Source: Brachyspira intermedia PWS/A
GTDB taxonomy: Bacteria; Spirochaetota; Brachyspiria; Brachyspirales; Brachyspiraceae
Direction of reading: 5' to 3'
DNA: 64,000 nt
NCBI RefSeq assembly: GCF_000223215.1
Contig: NC_017243.1
Span: 1,550,001 to 1,614,000 of the forward strand
Made by a program: the position numbers and the translations under genes. The notes below the pieces were generated by a model. The model worked only from the letters and a program-made list of their open reading frames with translations. It had not been told where the DNA came from and searched no databases. Positions 17,731-26,301 of this stretch are shown here, in pieces; the stretch's first letter is position 1, and every line of letters begins with the position of its first letter.

Positions 17731-18470
17731 TGGGTACTTTTATGAAATTGAAAACTTTTAATGAGCTTCCTAATCAAAAAGATATTAGGGATATAGTTAA
17801 ACTTATAAGAGATTATACATTTCCTAATTTTTTTAGAGAAAGCCCTAATAGGGATATAGTTAAAAAAAGCATAGCTAAACTTTATATGAAAATAGTTACT
17901 GATGATTCTCGTTTATTGGATTTTATAGAACAGCTTGATGATATTGTTATAAGTTTAGAACATGATTTAGAATTTTTTTATCAATCAGATCCAGCTTCAA
18001 AGTCTTATGATGAAATAATATTCACATATCCTGGATTCAGAGCTATATTTCATTATAGGATAGCACATATATTCTATAAACAAAATGAATCTTTGATAGC
18101 TAGAACTATATCTGAATTTGCTCATTCAAAAACAGGTATAGATATTCACCCCGGAGCTGAAATAGGAGATTATTTCTTTATAGATCATGGCACAGGAATT
18201 GTTATAGGTGAAACTACTGTTATTGGACATCATGTAAAAATATATCAAGGTGTTACATTGGGTGCTTTATCATTAACTAATGGAAGAGCTTTAGAAGGTA
18301 AGAAAAGACATCCTACAGTATGCGATAATGTTACAATATATGCTAATGCTTCTATATTTGGAGGAAATACTACTATAGGTGCAAATGCTGTGATAGGAGC
18401 TAACTGCATAGTTTTAGAGTCAGTTGAAGAAAATAGAAAGTTAACTCTAAATGATAATATGTCTGTATGA
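17730..18470 (+). CDS. cysE: Serine O-acetyltransferase (EpsC/CysE type)
   Basis: Acetylates serine with acetyl-CoA, giving the CysK substrate. It has an N-terminal helical domain (residues 1-125) and a left-handed beta-helix with hexapeptide repeats: GIDIHPGAEIGDYFFIDHGTGIVIGETTVIGHHVKIYQGVTLGA, with the catalytic His in DHGTG and the second in HP. The ATG at 17730 overlaps the cysK stop by one base. An alternative ATG lies at 17742. It ends ESVEENRKLTLNDNMSV, with no C-terminal Ile like that used by E. coli CysE to bind CysK, so complex formation may differ. About 246 residues, slightly shorter than the EpsC norm. Confidence 0.92.
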   Translation: MGTFMKLKTFNELPNQKDIRDIVKLIRDYTFPNFFRESPNRDIVKKSIAKLYMKIVTDDSRLLDFIEQLDDIVISLEHDLEFFYQSDPASKSYDEIIFTYPGFRAIFHYRIAHIFYKQNESLIARTISEFAHSKTGIDIHPGAEIGDYFFIDHGTGIVIGETTVIGHHVKIYQGVTLGALSLTNGRALEGKKRHPTVCDNVTIYANASIFGGNTTIGANAVIGANCIVLESVEENRKLTLNDNMSV

Positions 18471-18924
18471 TTAAATATTTTTAGTATAAAAAAATAAAGC
18501 CTGTATTCAATTAGAATTCAGGCTTTTTATATTATTAGAATTTTGTACCATATATATATAAATTGTATGTCTATATCTGAATTTCAAAATATTTAATTTT
18601 CTACAAGATTTAAATAGCTGCTTGTTTGAGGTAAATAATTTTTTAAATTTTATTCTATATTTAATACTATTGAACAAGAATAAAAATTTAATTTGGTGAT
18701 TATTCAAAAATACAAATCATTATATAAAGAATATAGTTGTTAATATTTAGGTGAAATTGGAAGAAGTTTTACTATATAAATTATAAAAATAAAGGAATTT
18801 TATTTCTTTTTTATTTTATTCATATAATTTTATTGAAATAATTATTAAAATAATGTACTATTATGTTAAGTTAATTATGTTAATTATGTGATTTATTATT
18901 TTTATAAATACAGAGGATTTTTCT
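18471..18924. other. Gene-free AT-rich gap between cysE and kdgK
   Basis: The gap is 454 bp. It begins with the cysE terminator. The rest is AT-rich, with no convincing ORF, ribosome-site-linked start or RNA gene. The last 60 bases, which repeat GTTAATTATGT, probably hold the kdgK promoter, but no clear -35/-10 pair could be assigned. Confidence 0.5.
18496..18530 (+). terminator. Rho-independent terminator after cysE
   Basis: AAAGCCTG and CAGGCTTT form the outer 8-bp stem and ATTC/GAAT the inner stem, with one T-T mismatch between; the site is followed by TTTAT. Confidence 0.8.
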
Positions 18925-19947
18925 ATGGCTTCAGTTGTTACTTTTGGAGAAATAATGCTTAGACTTTCTCCTCCTTCAAATTTGAGATTTGTACAGGCTA
19001 ATTCATTAGATGTAAGATTCGGAGGAGGCGAGGCTAATGTTGCTTTTGCTTTATCTAATTTCGGTATTGACGCTTCATTTGTTACTAAACTTCCTAATAA
19101 TGATATAGGTCATGCTTGTATTAATGAATTAAGACGTTATGGTGTAGATGTATCTAATATAGTTTTGGGCGGTAATAGAATAGGTATATATTTTCTTGAA
19201 AAAGGTGCAAGTCAAAGAGGCTCTAAAGTAATATATGATAGAGCTAATTCTTCAATATCACAATGCACCAAAGAAGATTTTGATTGGGATAAAATTTTTG
19301 ACGGAGCTAAATGGTTTCATCTTACAGGTATAACGCCTGCACTTGGAAAAAATGTTGCTGAAGTTTGTATAGAGGCTTGTAAAAAAGCTAAAGAAAAAAA
19401 TATTACTATTAGTTTAGATTTAAATTATAGAAAGAAATTATGGACATCAAAAGAAGCTAATGAAACTATGAGTAAATTAATGCCTTATGTTGATATATGT
19501 ATTGCAAATGAAGAAGATGCTGAAAAAGTATTCGGCATTAAAGCAAAAGACAGTAATATAATAGAAGGTAAATTATCTCATGAAGGTTATAAAGATGTTG
19601 CTAAAGAAATAGTAGACAGATTCAAAGTAAAAAAAGTTGGAATTGCTTTAAGAGGTTCAATTTCAGCAAGTGAGAATCTATGGTCTTGTATGCTTTATAA
19701 TGGAGAAGAATATTTCTTTTCAAAAGAGTATTTAATAAAAATAGTGGATAGAGTAGGAGGTGGAGATAGTTTTGCTGCCGGACTTATATATTCACTTTTA
19801 AATGGTAAAGATGATAGAGAGGCATTGGAGTTTGCTTCTGCTGCTAGTTGTTTGAAACATTCTATTGAAGGTGATTTTAATGTTGTAACTGTTGATGAAG
19901 TTATGACAGTTTATAATGGCGATGCTTCAGGACGTATTCAAAGATAA
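18925..19947 (+). CDS. kdgK: PfkB-family sugar kinase, probably 2-keto-3-deoxygluconate kinase
   Basis: A 340-residue ribokinase-fold kinase. VTFGEIMLRLSPP and the N-terminal RFGGGEANVAFALSNFGIDASFVTKL loop bind sugar; DRVGGGDSFAAGLIYSLLNG is the PfkB signature 2 with the catalytic Asp. LSPPSNLRFVQANSLDVRFGGGE closely resembles KDG kinases, whose product enters the Entner-Doudoroff or uronate route. No KDPG aldolase is present here, so the specificity is inferred. GAGG lies about 7-10 bases upstream of the ATG. The neighbouring ROK kinase has its own promoter at 19968, so the two sugar kinases are adjacent but not necessarily one operon. Confidence 0.85.
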   Translation: MASVVTFGEIMLRLSPPSNLRFVQANSLDVRFGGGEANVAFALSNFGIDASFVTKLPNNDIGHACINELRRYGVDVSNIVLGGNRIGIYFLEKGASQRGSKVIYDRANSSISQCTKEDFDWDKIFDGAKWFHLTGITPALGKNVAEVCIEACKKAKEKNITISLDLNYRKKLWTSKEANETMSKLMPYVDICIANEEDAEKVFGIKAKDSNIIEGKLSHEGYKDVAKEIVDRFKVKKVGIALRGSISASENLWSCMLYNGEEYFFSKEYLIKIVDRVGGGDSFAAGLIYSLLNGKDDREALEFASAASCLKHSIEGDFNVVTVDEVMTVYNGDASGRIQR

Positions 19948-19967
19948 TTATAATTTATTTTTTATTC

Positions 19968-19996
19968 TTGACAATTTATACTCTTGATACTACAAT
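19968..19996 (+). promoter_or_regulatory. Sigma-70 promoter for the ROK kinase gene
   Basis: TTGACA at 19968-19973 and TACAAT at 19991-19996 have a 17-bp spacer. TAGGAG precedes the ATG at 20033. Confidence 0.7.
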
Positions 19997-20032
19997 TATA
20001 TATATAAAATAAATAACTAGGAGTTTTAAATT

Positions 20033-20989
20033 ATGAAAGAAGTAGTTATAGCTATAGATATTGGCGGAACATCTATGAAAGGTGCTGTTATAGAGGAAAA
20101 CGGCAATATTTTATATAAAGATAATTTTGATATAAACCCTAGTCATACAACAGAAGAACATAAAAAAGTTATTACAGAATTTGTTGAGAAATTAAAAAGC
20201 AATATACCTAATGATTATAAACCTGTAGGTTTAGGAATAGACTGTCCGGGAGTTATGAATAGAGAAACAGTTCATATGGGAGGAGCTGAAAATATACCGG
20301 GGCTTAAAGGATTAAAATTTTCTGATATAGGTGATAAATTTAATTTACCTACAAAGACAGCTAATGATGCAAGTATGGCTGCTTTAGGCGAGGCAAAATA
20401 TGGAAGCGGTAAAGAAAAGGATTATCAGTCTGTAATGTTTGTTACACTTGGAACAGGTGTTGGAGGCGGATTTGTACTTAATGGAAAATTATTTACTGGT
20501 TCTTTAGGCGGAGCAGGAGAGATCGGACATGTATTTGTAGTTCCTGATGGTGATAAATGTAATTGCGGATCAAGCGGCTGTATTGAACGTTATGCTTCTG
20601 CTACTGGCTTCATTGCTATGGCTAAGCAGAAAATTCATAAAGGGGTTATTCCTACTACTTTAACTTATGAAGAATTAGATAAAGGAAAGGCTAAGGCTTT
20701 ATTTGATGCTGCCAAAAAAGGCGATGCACTAGCTAAAGAAACTATTGCAGAATGTTCTTATTATTTGGGTATGTCTATAGCTCAGGCTTTGAATATGCTT
20801 GATTTGGACTTGGTTCTTATAGGTGGCGGACTTTGTAAGGACTTTGATATGATGATAGAGCATATTAATAGAGGCGTGAGAAATTATGGTCTTAGAATGA
20901 TGGTTGCCAATCTTGAAATAAAACCTGCTTCTTTAGGAAATGATGCCGGTGTTTTAGGATGTGCCGCTTTATTCTTTAGAAATAATTGA
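20033..20989 (+). CDS. ROK-family glucokinase
   Basis: This 318-residue sugar kinase, probably glucokinase, has VIAIDIGGTSMKGAVIEENG as the ATP phosphate-1 loop, TANDASMAALGEAKYGSG with the catalytic Asp, and FVTLGTGVGGGFVLNGKL. The ROK zinc motif is CNCGSSGCIERYAS (CXCGX2GCXE). EIGHVFV supplies the zinc-coordinating His and a glucose contact. VLIGGGLCKDFD is the C-terminal adenosine motif. All catalytic elements are intact. There is no DNA-binding helix-turn-helix, so it is a kinase rather than a ROK repressor. A role in glycolytic entry of glucose is likely. Confidence 0.92.
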   Translation: MKEVVIAIDIGGTSMKGAVIEENGNILYKDNFDINPSHTTEEHKKVITEFVEKLKSNIPNDYKPVGLGIDCPGVMNRETVHMGGAENIPGLKGLKFSDIGDKFNLPTKTANDASMAALGEAKYGSGKEKDYQSVMFVTLGTGVGGGFVLNGKLFTGSLGGAGEIGHVFVVPDGDKCNCGSSGCIERYASATGFIAMAKQKIHKGVIPTTLTYEELDKGKAKALFDAAKKGDALAKETIAECSYYLGMSIAQALNMLDLDLVLIGGGLCKDFDMMIEHINRGVRNYGLRMMVANLEIKPASLGNDAGVLGCAALFFRNN

Positions 20990-20998
20990 TATTTGTAA

Positions 20999-21026
20999 TT
21001 GACTTTTTTTTATATTATGGTATTAT
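20999..21026 (+). promoter_or_regulatory. Probable promoter of rpsB-tsf with a long leader
   Basis: TTGACT at 20999-21004 and TATTAT at 21021-21026 are separated by 16 bp. The start codon of rpsB is about 190 bases downstream, so a long 5' leader is implied, carrying the hairpin at 21178-21203. Confidence 0.5.
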
Positions 21027-21177
21027 AAATTAAACCGATTATATTGGTAAACTTTTCCATAATAGCAAAATGTTCTTAGTTATTCTATTTTAGGATACAT
21101 AAAAGACATTGTTACTAATTTAGTAATCAAAGCATTATGATTTTTATAATACTAATGTTTATATATAAAATTTATGG

Positions 21178-21203
21178 ATAGGGTGCCTTAATCGGTACTC
21201 TAT
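21178..21203 (+). promoter_or_regulatory. Hairpin with T-run in the rpsB leader (possible attenuator)
   Basis: ATAGGGTGCC (21178-21187) pairs over its full 10 bases, with two G-U pairs, with GGTACTCTAT (21194-21203), and TTTTTATTTTA follows directly. The loop is TTAATC. The G-U pairs show that the fold suits RNA rather than DNA. It ends about 10 bases before the ribosome site of rpsB, so it could act as a terminator/attenuator or an S2-binding structure. Confidence 0.6.
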
Positions 21204-21225
21204 TTTTATTTTAAAGGATATGATT

Positions 21226-22041
21226 ATGTCATTACCAGTTATGAAAGACCTTTTAGAGGCAGGCGTACATTTCGGACACCCAACTAGAAAATGGGATCCT
21301 AGAATGAAACCTTTTATTTTCCAAGAGAGAAATGATATCTATATCATTGACCTTATGAAAACTTTAACTTATGTTAAAAAAGCTCATGAAGCAGTAAAAG
21401 AAATGGCTAGAAACGGCGGAAATGTTCTTTTCGTTGGTACTAAAAAACAAGCTTCTCAGAGCATTAAAGAAGCTGCTGAAAAATGCGATATGTACTATGT
21501 TAATAATCGCTGGTTAGGCGGTATGCTTACAAATTTTGCTACTATCAAAAAAAGTATTGCAAGACTCAAAAAAATAGAAAAAGAAGAGGTTGATGGTACT
21601 TTTGATAAACTTCCTAAAAAAGAGGTTATACTTCTTCTTAAAGAAAAAGAAAGATTAGAGAAAAACTTTGCAGGTATTAAAGATATGGAAAATTTACCTG
21701 ACATGCTTTTCGTAATAGACCCAATGCAGGAAGCTATTGCTGTAAGCGAAGCTAGAAAATTAGGAATACCTGTTGTAGCAGTTGTTGATACTAACTGTAA
21801 CCCTGAAGTTATTGATCACCCAATACCAGGTAACGATGATGCTATAAGAGCTATTAGCTTATTTGCAGGTGTTGTTGCTTCTGCTGTTATAGAAGGACAA
21901 AATGAAGCAGGAAAAGAAACATTAGCTAAACATGAAAGTTCTTCTGATGAAGCTGCTGAAGAAGTTTATGATAATAGTGCTACAGAAGCTGCTGAAGCTG
22001 TTGCTGAAAAATATGGTGTTTCTCAAGAAGATGATCAGTAA
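21226..22041 (+). CDS. rpsB: 30S ribosomal protein S2
   Basis: This 271-residue ribosomal protein binds the 16S rRNA and helps dock S1. It starts [32 protein letters not shown], the universal S2 N-terminus, with [19 protein letters not shown] and [23 protein letters not shown] later. The C-terminal 40 residues form an acidic, Ala/Glu-rich tail beyond the normal end, which is common in spirochaetes. ATG 21226 is chosen over ATG 21220 because AAAGGA (21213-21218) lies 7 bases before it and only 1 base before the other. It is followed after 46 bp by tsf, the usual gene pair. Confidence 0.97.
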   Translation: MSLPVMKDLLEAGVHFGHPTRKWDPRMKPFIFQERNDIYIIDLMKTLTYVKKAHEAVKEMARNGGNVLFVGTKKQASQSIKEAAEKCDMYYVNNRWLGGMLTNFATIKKSIARLKKIEKEEVDGTFDKLPKKEVILLLKEKERLEKNFAGIKDMENLPDMLFVIDPMQEAIAVSEARKLGIPVVAVVDTNCNPEVIDHPIPGNDDAIRAISLFAGVVASAVIEGQNEAGKETLAKHESSSDEAAEEVYDNSATEAAEAVAEKYGVSQEDDQ

Positions 22042-22087
22042 TAATATAAATTGTTAATAATAAAATATTTAATATAAAGGAAAATTA

Positions 22088-22942
22088 ATGGCAAATATTA
22101 GTATGGATACTATTAAAGAGCTTAGAGAACGTACAGGCGTAGGTATAATGGACTGTAAAAAAGCTCTTCAAGAAACTGACGGCGATATGGATAAAGCTAT
22201 TCGCCTTCTTAAAGAAAAAGGTGCGGCTGTTGCTGCTAAAAAGAATGAACGTACTGTTAAAGAAGGTTCTATAGGTTTTTGCGTTAATGATGATAAAACA
22301 AAAGTTGCTTGTATAGAACTTCAGTGTGAAACTGACTTCGTTGCTAAAAATGAATTATTCATCAATTTAGCTAAAGAAATTGCTAATACTGCTATGGGAT
22401 TAGATGATGTATCAGTAGAAACAGTTTTAAATGCTAAAGGTTCTAATGGCGACACTATTCAAGGCATGATAAATGAAGGCATACAGAAATGGGGTGAAAA
22501 AACTGTACTTGCTGAAGCTAAAGTGATGAAAACTGATGGTTTCTTCGGTACTTATGCTCACTTCAATAATAAACTTGTTGCTATAGTAGAATTTGATGTT
22601 AAGCCTAAAGGTAAATGTCAGGAAATAGCTGATCAAATAGCTATGCATGTTGCTAGTGAAAAACCTTTAGCTTTGAATAGGGAAGGAATAGATCCTAATG
22701 CTGTTAAAGAGCAAAAAGAAATATTTGAAAAACAAGTTAGAGATGCTGGAAAACCTGAAAATATGATAGAAAAAATCGTTGATGGTAAAATGAGTTCTTG
22801 GTATTCTGAAAGCGTTCTTATAGACCAAAAATTATTTACTGACAACAAAATCTCTATTAAAAGTTTAATAGATGAAGTTTCTAAAGAAGCAGGTTCTACT
22901 GCAACTATTAAAAACTTTGTAATTGTTTCATTAGGTTTATAA
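22088..22942 (+). CDS. tsf: Elongation factor Ts
   Basis: This 284-residue exchange factor regenerates EF-Tu-GTP. It has the UBA-like N-terminal domain (IKELRERTGVGIMDCKKALQETDGDMDKAIRLLKEKG) with the EF-Tu contact TDFVAKN at residues about 81-87. The core domains follow, and IAMHVASEKPLALNREGIDP is the second conserved block. Length is standard. AAAGGA precedes the ATG. It is probably co-transcribed with rpsB and ends at a strong terminator. The usual next genes (pyrH, frr) are not here. Confidence 0.97.
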   Translation: MANISMDTIKELRERTGVGIMDCKKALQETDGDMDKAIRLLKEKGAAVAAKKNERTVKEGSIGFCVNDDKTKVACIELQCETDFVAKNELFINLAKEIANTAMGLDDVSVETVLNAKGSNGDTIQGMINEGIQKWGEKTVLAEAKVMKTDGFFGTYAHFNNKLVAIVEFDVKPKGKCQEIADQIAMHVASEKPLALNREGIDPNAVKEQKEIFEKQVRDAGKPENMIEKIVDGKMSSWYSESVLIDQKLFTDNKISIKSLIDEVSKEAGSTATIKNFVIVSLGL

Positions 22943-22968
22943 TTTAATAATTACTTAAAATAAAAATT

Positions 22969-23000
22969 AAGCGGATTGCTATTTTTAGCAGTCCGCTTTT
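22969..23000 (+). terminator. Rho-independent terminator after tsf
   Basis: AAGCGGATTGCT (from 22969) pairs with AGCAGTCCGCTT with one G-U, followed by T6. It is very GC-rich for this DNA. Confidence 0.85.
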
Positions 23001-23039
23001 TTATGCTCGTTATAAAATAATTATTAATAAGAAAATATA

Positions 23040-23606
23040 TTAAAATTTAGCATATGAAGGATAATTTCCGCCTGAAACAGAAACATTTTCACTAGATATT
23101 ATCATAAGATATCTAGTAGGTTTATAATTACCATAATCATTATATTTATAATTAGGAAAATCTATATATGCTTCACCCGTATCAGAGGCATAGCTTCCGT
23201 CTTCTCTTTGATGCGATCCATAAATTATAGTTTTTACTTCAGAAGTTTCTATTATTTTAGGAGTGCCTGTATCATCTACTATAGCTTCTATAAAACAATA
23301 TTTCATTGTAGTAGGATGGCTCATACCTACATAAGGAATGATTAAAATATTATCTGTTTTATTAATACTAGCAGTAGGAGCACCATAACTAAAACTTAAT
23401 CCTTCAAAATCCCTTATTTGATTAAATGTTTCATTGAATTTGCTGTCATAAGCATTTGTATAATTATTTACATCAAAAACATCTTCGTTTCCGTCGTTAT
23501 TGTTGTTATTGCCGTTTGAAGAGCTGTCATTCGGATTTGATACATTATTATTACATGATATTATAAATAATAAACTAAATATTATAATCATTAATTTTTT
23601 TAACAT
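23040..23606 (-). CDS. Hypothetical lipoprotein, second of a pair
   Basis: A 188-residue lipoprotein. The signal MLKKLMIIIFSLLFIISCNN has Cys18 in a spirochaete-type lipobox. An Asn/Ser/Asp/Gly-rich linker (residues about 20-45) leads to a domain with NAYDSKFNETFNQIRDFEGLSF, ILIIPYVGMSHPTTMKYCFIEAIVDD and YDSYG-type aromatic-rich stretches. No family was recognised. It is 9 bp downstream of the larger lipoprotein gene at 23616-24488 and should be on the same transcript. Both look like surface-exposed lipoproteins with a disordered N-terminal tether. Confidence 0.72.
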   Translation of the reverse strand: MLKKLMIIIFSLLFIISCNNNVSNPNDSSSNGNNNNNDGNEDVFDVNNYTNAYDSKFNETFNQIRDFEGLSFSYGAPTASINKTDNILIIPYVGMSHPTTMKYCFIEAIVDDTGTPKIIETSEVKTIIYGSHQREDGSYASDTGEAYIDFPNYKYNDYGNYKPTRYLMIISSENVSVSGGNYPSYAKF

Positions 23607-23615
23607 TCTTTACTC

Positions 23616-24488
23616 CTATTCATCTTTTTTTAAATATACTAAAACAGAATATTCTTTAAGATTTTCTTTGTCAGTAAATCTGTAGCCTTTAAATGCTCTA
23701 GGCTTTACTTTGAAAGTTAATCTTTTATAATTTGCAGCAGGTCTCATCCATTCGTTTATTTCATTATCTGCAACATTATCTTCTACAAGAAAATCTCCTA
23801 TAAATTCATAATCATATCTTGGATAATAAATGCTACTATAATCAGGTCTTATAACAGATTCATTGAAAGCTGTTATAATATCATTTTTTAATTGTATTTT
23901 ATCATACTGTTCATATTTCTTTAAAGACGGACTTCTATGACTATAGCTATTTGTATAATAACCTAATGTATCATTATAATGAAAAGTACAAAGATCGATT
24001 GCTGAGCGTTTTACCATATATTTTGAGAACTGTAATTCTGTATATAGCCCTAAATATAATTCGTTTACTTCTCCGCTGCTTTCATTAGTTAATGATACCA
24101 AATAAGTTTTTAGATAATCGCCTAAATCTTCTTTTCTGTATTCTGTTAATGCAGTATCTCTTACATTAACTCCTTTATATGATACCCTTATATAGTCAAT
24201 TTCATCTAATAGTCTTTCATCATTGAATGTTATAGGTATTTCATATACTGTTTTTCCGGTTTCAGACTGTACGCTTTTGAATGATGTAAGATTTCCAGAT
24301 ACTCTACTATTTAAATAATATGTAACAGGTATTAATATCTCTACTTCTGACGGATCAAATTTTGAGGTTATATTACCATTATCATTTCCTCCGTTATTTG
24401 AAGTAGGGTCTGTTGTTTTTTTATTGCAGGAAAATACAAATATAAGCAATAAAATCGTTAAAAAAATAGGTTTGTAAAGTCTTTTCAT
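23616..24488 (-). CDS. Hypothetical lipoprotein, first of a pair
   Basis: A 290-residue lipoprotein with lipobox FVFSCNKK (Cys21) and an Asn/Gly-rich tether before residue 45. The body, from EVEILIPVTYYLNSRVSGNLTSFKSV to RPAANYKRLTFKVKPRAFKGYRFTDKENLKEYSVLVYLKKDE, is rich in beta-strand-like alternation and Tyr. No family was recognised. It precedes the 188-residue lipoprotein by 9 bp (same transcript). A 7-bp tandem repeat lies about 170 bases upstream of its start and could affect expression of both genes. Confidence 0.72.
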   Translation of the reverse strand: MKRLYKPIFLTILLLIFVFSCNKKTTDPTSNNGGNDNGNITSKFDPSEVEILIPVTYYLNSRVSGNLTSFKSVQSETGKTVYEIPITFNDERLLDEIDYIRVSYKGVNVRDTALTEYRKEDLGDYLKTYLVSLTNESSGEVNELYLGLYTELQFSKYMVKRSAIDLCTFHYNDTLGYYTNSYSHRSPSLKKYEQYDKIQLKNDIITAFNESVIRPDYSSIYYPRYDYEFIGDFLVEDNVADNEINEWMRPAANYKRLTFKVKPRAFKGYRFTDKENLKEYSVLVYLKKDE

Positions 24489-24661
24489 AACTTAACTCCG
24501 TATAATATTTTATAATAAAGCAAAGAGTGCTTTCTTATCATTTTGAAAAATAAAAGTTTTGGAATACAATATGAAAATGTATTTATATTATCATAATATT
24601 TTTTTATTGATAAATTTTTTATGAATGTATTATTTGTGAAAAGTATTAATATATTATTGCT

Positions 24662-24771
24662 GATGCTTGATGCTTGATGCTTGATGCTTGATGCTTGATG
24701 CTTGATGCTTGATGCTTGATGCTTGATGCTTGATGCTTGATGCTTGATGCTTGATGCTTGATGCTTGATGC
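24662..24771. repeat. 7-bp tandem repeat, 15 copies plus a partial unit
   Basis: GATGCTT repeats without interruption from 24662 to 24766 (15 units) and ends in a partial GATGC at 24767-24771. It lies in the 437-bp gap 24489-24925, between the terminator of the TPR operon and the start of the lipoprotein pair. No gene is present in this gap. Because 7 is not a multiple of 3 and no gene spans it, copy changes would act on spacing, not on a reading frame. Confidence 0.97.
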
Positions 24772-24860
24772 ATATTTTTACCCAATCATTAAATACTAAT
24801 AATTATGATAGTATATATTTTTTTATTATTTATGTCAAATGATATTTTTATATTAATAAT

Positions 24861-24897
24861 AAAAAAGGTTATGACAAAAATCATAACCTTTTTTAAT
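24861..24897. terminator. Terminator of the TPR/GGDEF/ATP-grasp operon
   Basis: AAAAAAGGTTATGA (24861-24874) pairs with TCATAACCTTTTTT (24881-24894) around CAAAAA. It lies about 30 bp downstream of the TPR gene stop on the minus strand and is symmetric, so it can act both ways. Confidence 0.85.
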
Positions 24898-24925
24898 AGA
24901 GTATAATAAATGAGTTATTAGTTCA

Positions 24926-26287
24926 TTAATCGCTGAATGATATAACACCTTCAATAATAGCCTCAAATCTTTCAGGTTCAATGATCATTACTGTATCATC
25001 TACTTTCAAGTTAGGAGCGAAATCACCTATACTTATTAAGAAAGAGTGGGCACTCTTGTACTGTCTTGCATATTCCATAAACTGATCAACAGTATCCTGT
25101 CTCATAGGATATCCTGAAGTATCTAATGCAAATGTACTCTTATATGACTGACCTTCAGAACCAAATTTCTTAATAGTTACAAAGAATACCAATGTATCAG
25201 ATTTTTTAGTATGATCTGTAACTACATATCCGTTTAATGTTAATATTCTATAGAAGTATTTTTCAAGATATTCTATAATATCCATTTCCAATGCAGTTCT
25301 GAATGCATTATTGGCAATAATAGAACTATAAGTTTTCAATTTTTGATCAACATCTAAGTATATATTTCTTATAGATTTAATTATTTCCCATTGTTTAACA
25401 GCAGCCTCAAACTGTTTATTTTTTACCAAAGTTTCAGCATATCTATATCTTTCATCTACAACTTTTTCGCTTGCTATATTTTCTTTAGTTAAAACCTGTC
25501 CGTAATATTCTCTAGCTTTAGAGAAGTTGCCAAGTTCATAATAAGAATTAGCAAGATTCAAAGATATTGCATCTTTATCTGATATTTCATTACTTTCATA
25601 AGCTATTTCTAATTCTTTTATAGCATTTTGGAAGTCTCTGCTTGAAGATAATATTTCACCTAAAAGTAAATGGTATTCAGGGTTTGAATTATCCAAAGCA
25701 ATAGCTTTTTCTATTTGCTGCTGAGCAGCATGATATGAACGAATTTTGTAAAAACAAAAAGCCAACATATATAATAGCTGAGGATTGCTGTCATTTTGAG
25801 CTACGGCTAATGAGAAATATTTTTGTGCTTGTACCCATTCACCATAATTATAGCATACAACTCCTGCTTTATATAATGAATCATAATCCTGATCCCTTAT
25901 TTTTGTAATCATATCATATTCATCTATAGCTTTTTTACTGTTTCCTGTTTGCTCATATATTTTTGCTAAGAATTCTCTTACAGATAATTCTGTTAATTCT
26001 TTTGTAAAATAAGCCCCATCTATCATATTCTGCAATGCTGCCATAGCCAATATATATTGCTGTTGTTTATAATACATATTAGCAGTCATCCATAATATAT
26101 TAGCATCTTTTTTATATTTAGGGTCTAAAGTATTAATCTCGCGCATGGCTACATCATAGTTTTGTTCATTATAAGCCTGAACAATTTTTTTAAGTTTAAT
26201 AGGGTATGAGCCGCTCTTTATAACATATTGAGTGGCAAAACCTAATAAAACAATTAAGACTAATATTACAATTAATGAAGCTTCCAC
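24926..26287 (-). CDS. Membrane-anchored TPR protein with unusual C-terminal domain
   Basis: This 453-residue protein has one N-terminal membrane helix (VILVLIVLLGFATQYVIKSG, residues about 7-26) and then at least six TPR-like helix pairs, including DYDSLYKAGVVCYNYGEWVQAQKYFSLAVAQN and QLLYMLAFCFYKIRSYHAAQQQIEKAIALDNSNPEYHLLLGEIL. The last 115 residues or so (ALEMDIIEYLEKYFYRILTLNGYVV to IEPERFEAIIEGV) are a separate alpha/beta domain with SDTLVFFVTIKKFG and FLISIGDFAP. This spacing recalls restriction-endonuclease-like (PD-(D/E)XK) folds, but the catalytic pattern is not clear. It is last in the three-gene operon, 14 bp after the GGDEF-like gene. Function is unknown. Confidence 0.7.
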   Translation of the reverse strand: MEASLIVILVLIVLLGFATQYVIKSGSYPIKLKKIVQAYNEQNYDVAMREINTLDPKYKKDANILWMTANMYYKQQQYILAMAALQNMIDGAYFTKELTELSVREFLAKIYEQTGNSKKAIDEYDMITKIRDQDYDSLYKAGVVCYNYGEWVQAQKYFSLAVAQNDSNPQLLYMLAFCFYKIRSYHAAQQQIEKAIALDNSNPEYHLLLGEILSSSRDFQNAIKELEIAYESNEISDKDAISLNLANSYYELGNFSKAREYYGQVLTKENIASEKVVDERYRYAETLVKNKQFEAAVKQWEIIKSIRNIYLDVDQKLKTYSSIIANNAFRTALEMDIIEYLEKYFYRILTLNGYVVTDHTKKSDTLVFFVTIKKFGSEGQSYKSTFALDTSGYPMRQDTVDQFMEYARQYKSAHSFLISIGDFAPNLKVDDTVMIIEPERFEAIIEGVISFSD

Positions 26288-26301
26288 GGTTCTTATCCCT
26301 T

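Noticed and set aside
18507-18707. Minus-strand ORF in the cysE-kdgK gap
   Set aside because: No ribosome site and a low-complexity Lys/Asn/Phe composition; it overlaps the cysE terminator.
24662-24771. A CRISPR array or coding tandem repeat
   Set aside because: Units are 7 bp with no spacers, and no open frame in a genuine gene includes them. It is a simple tandem repeat.
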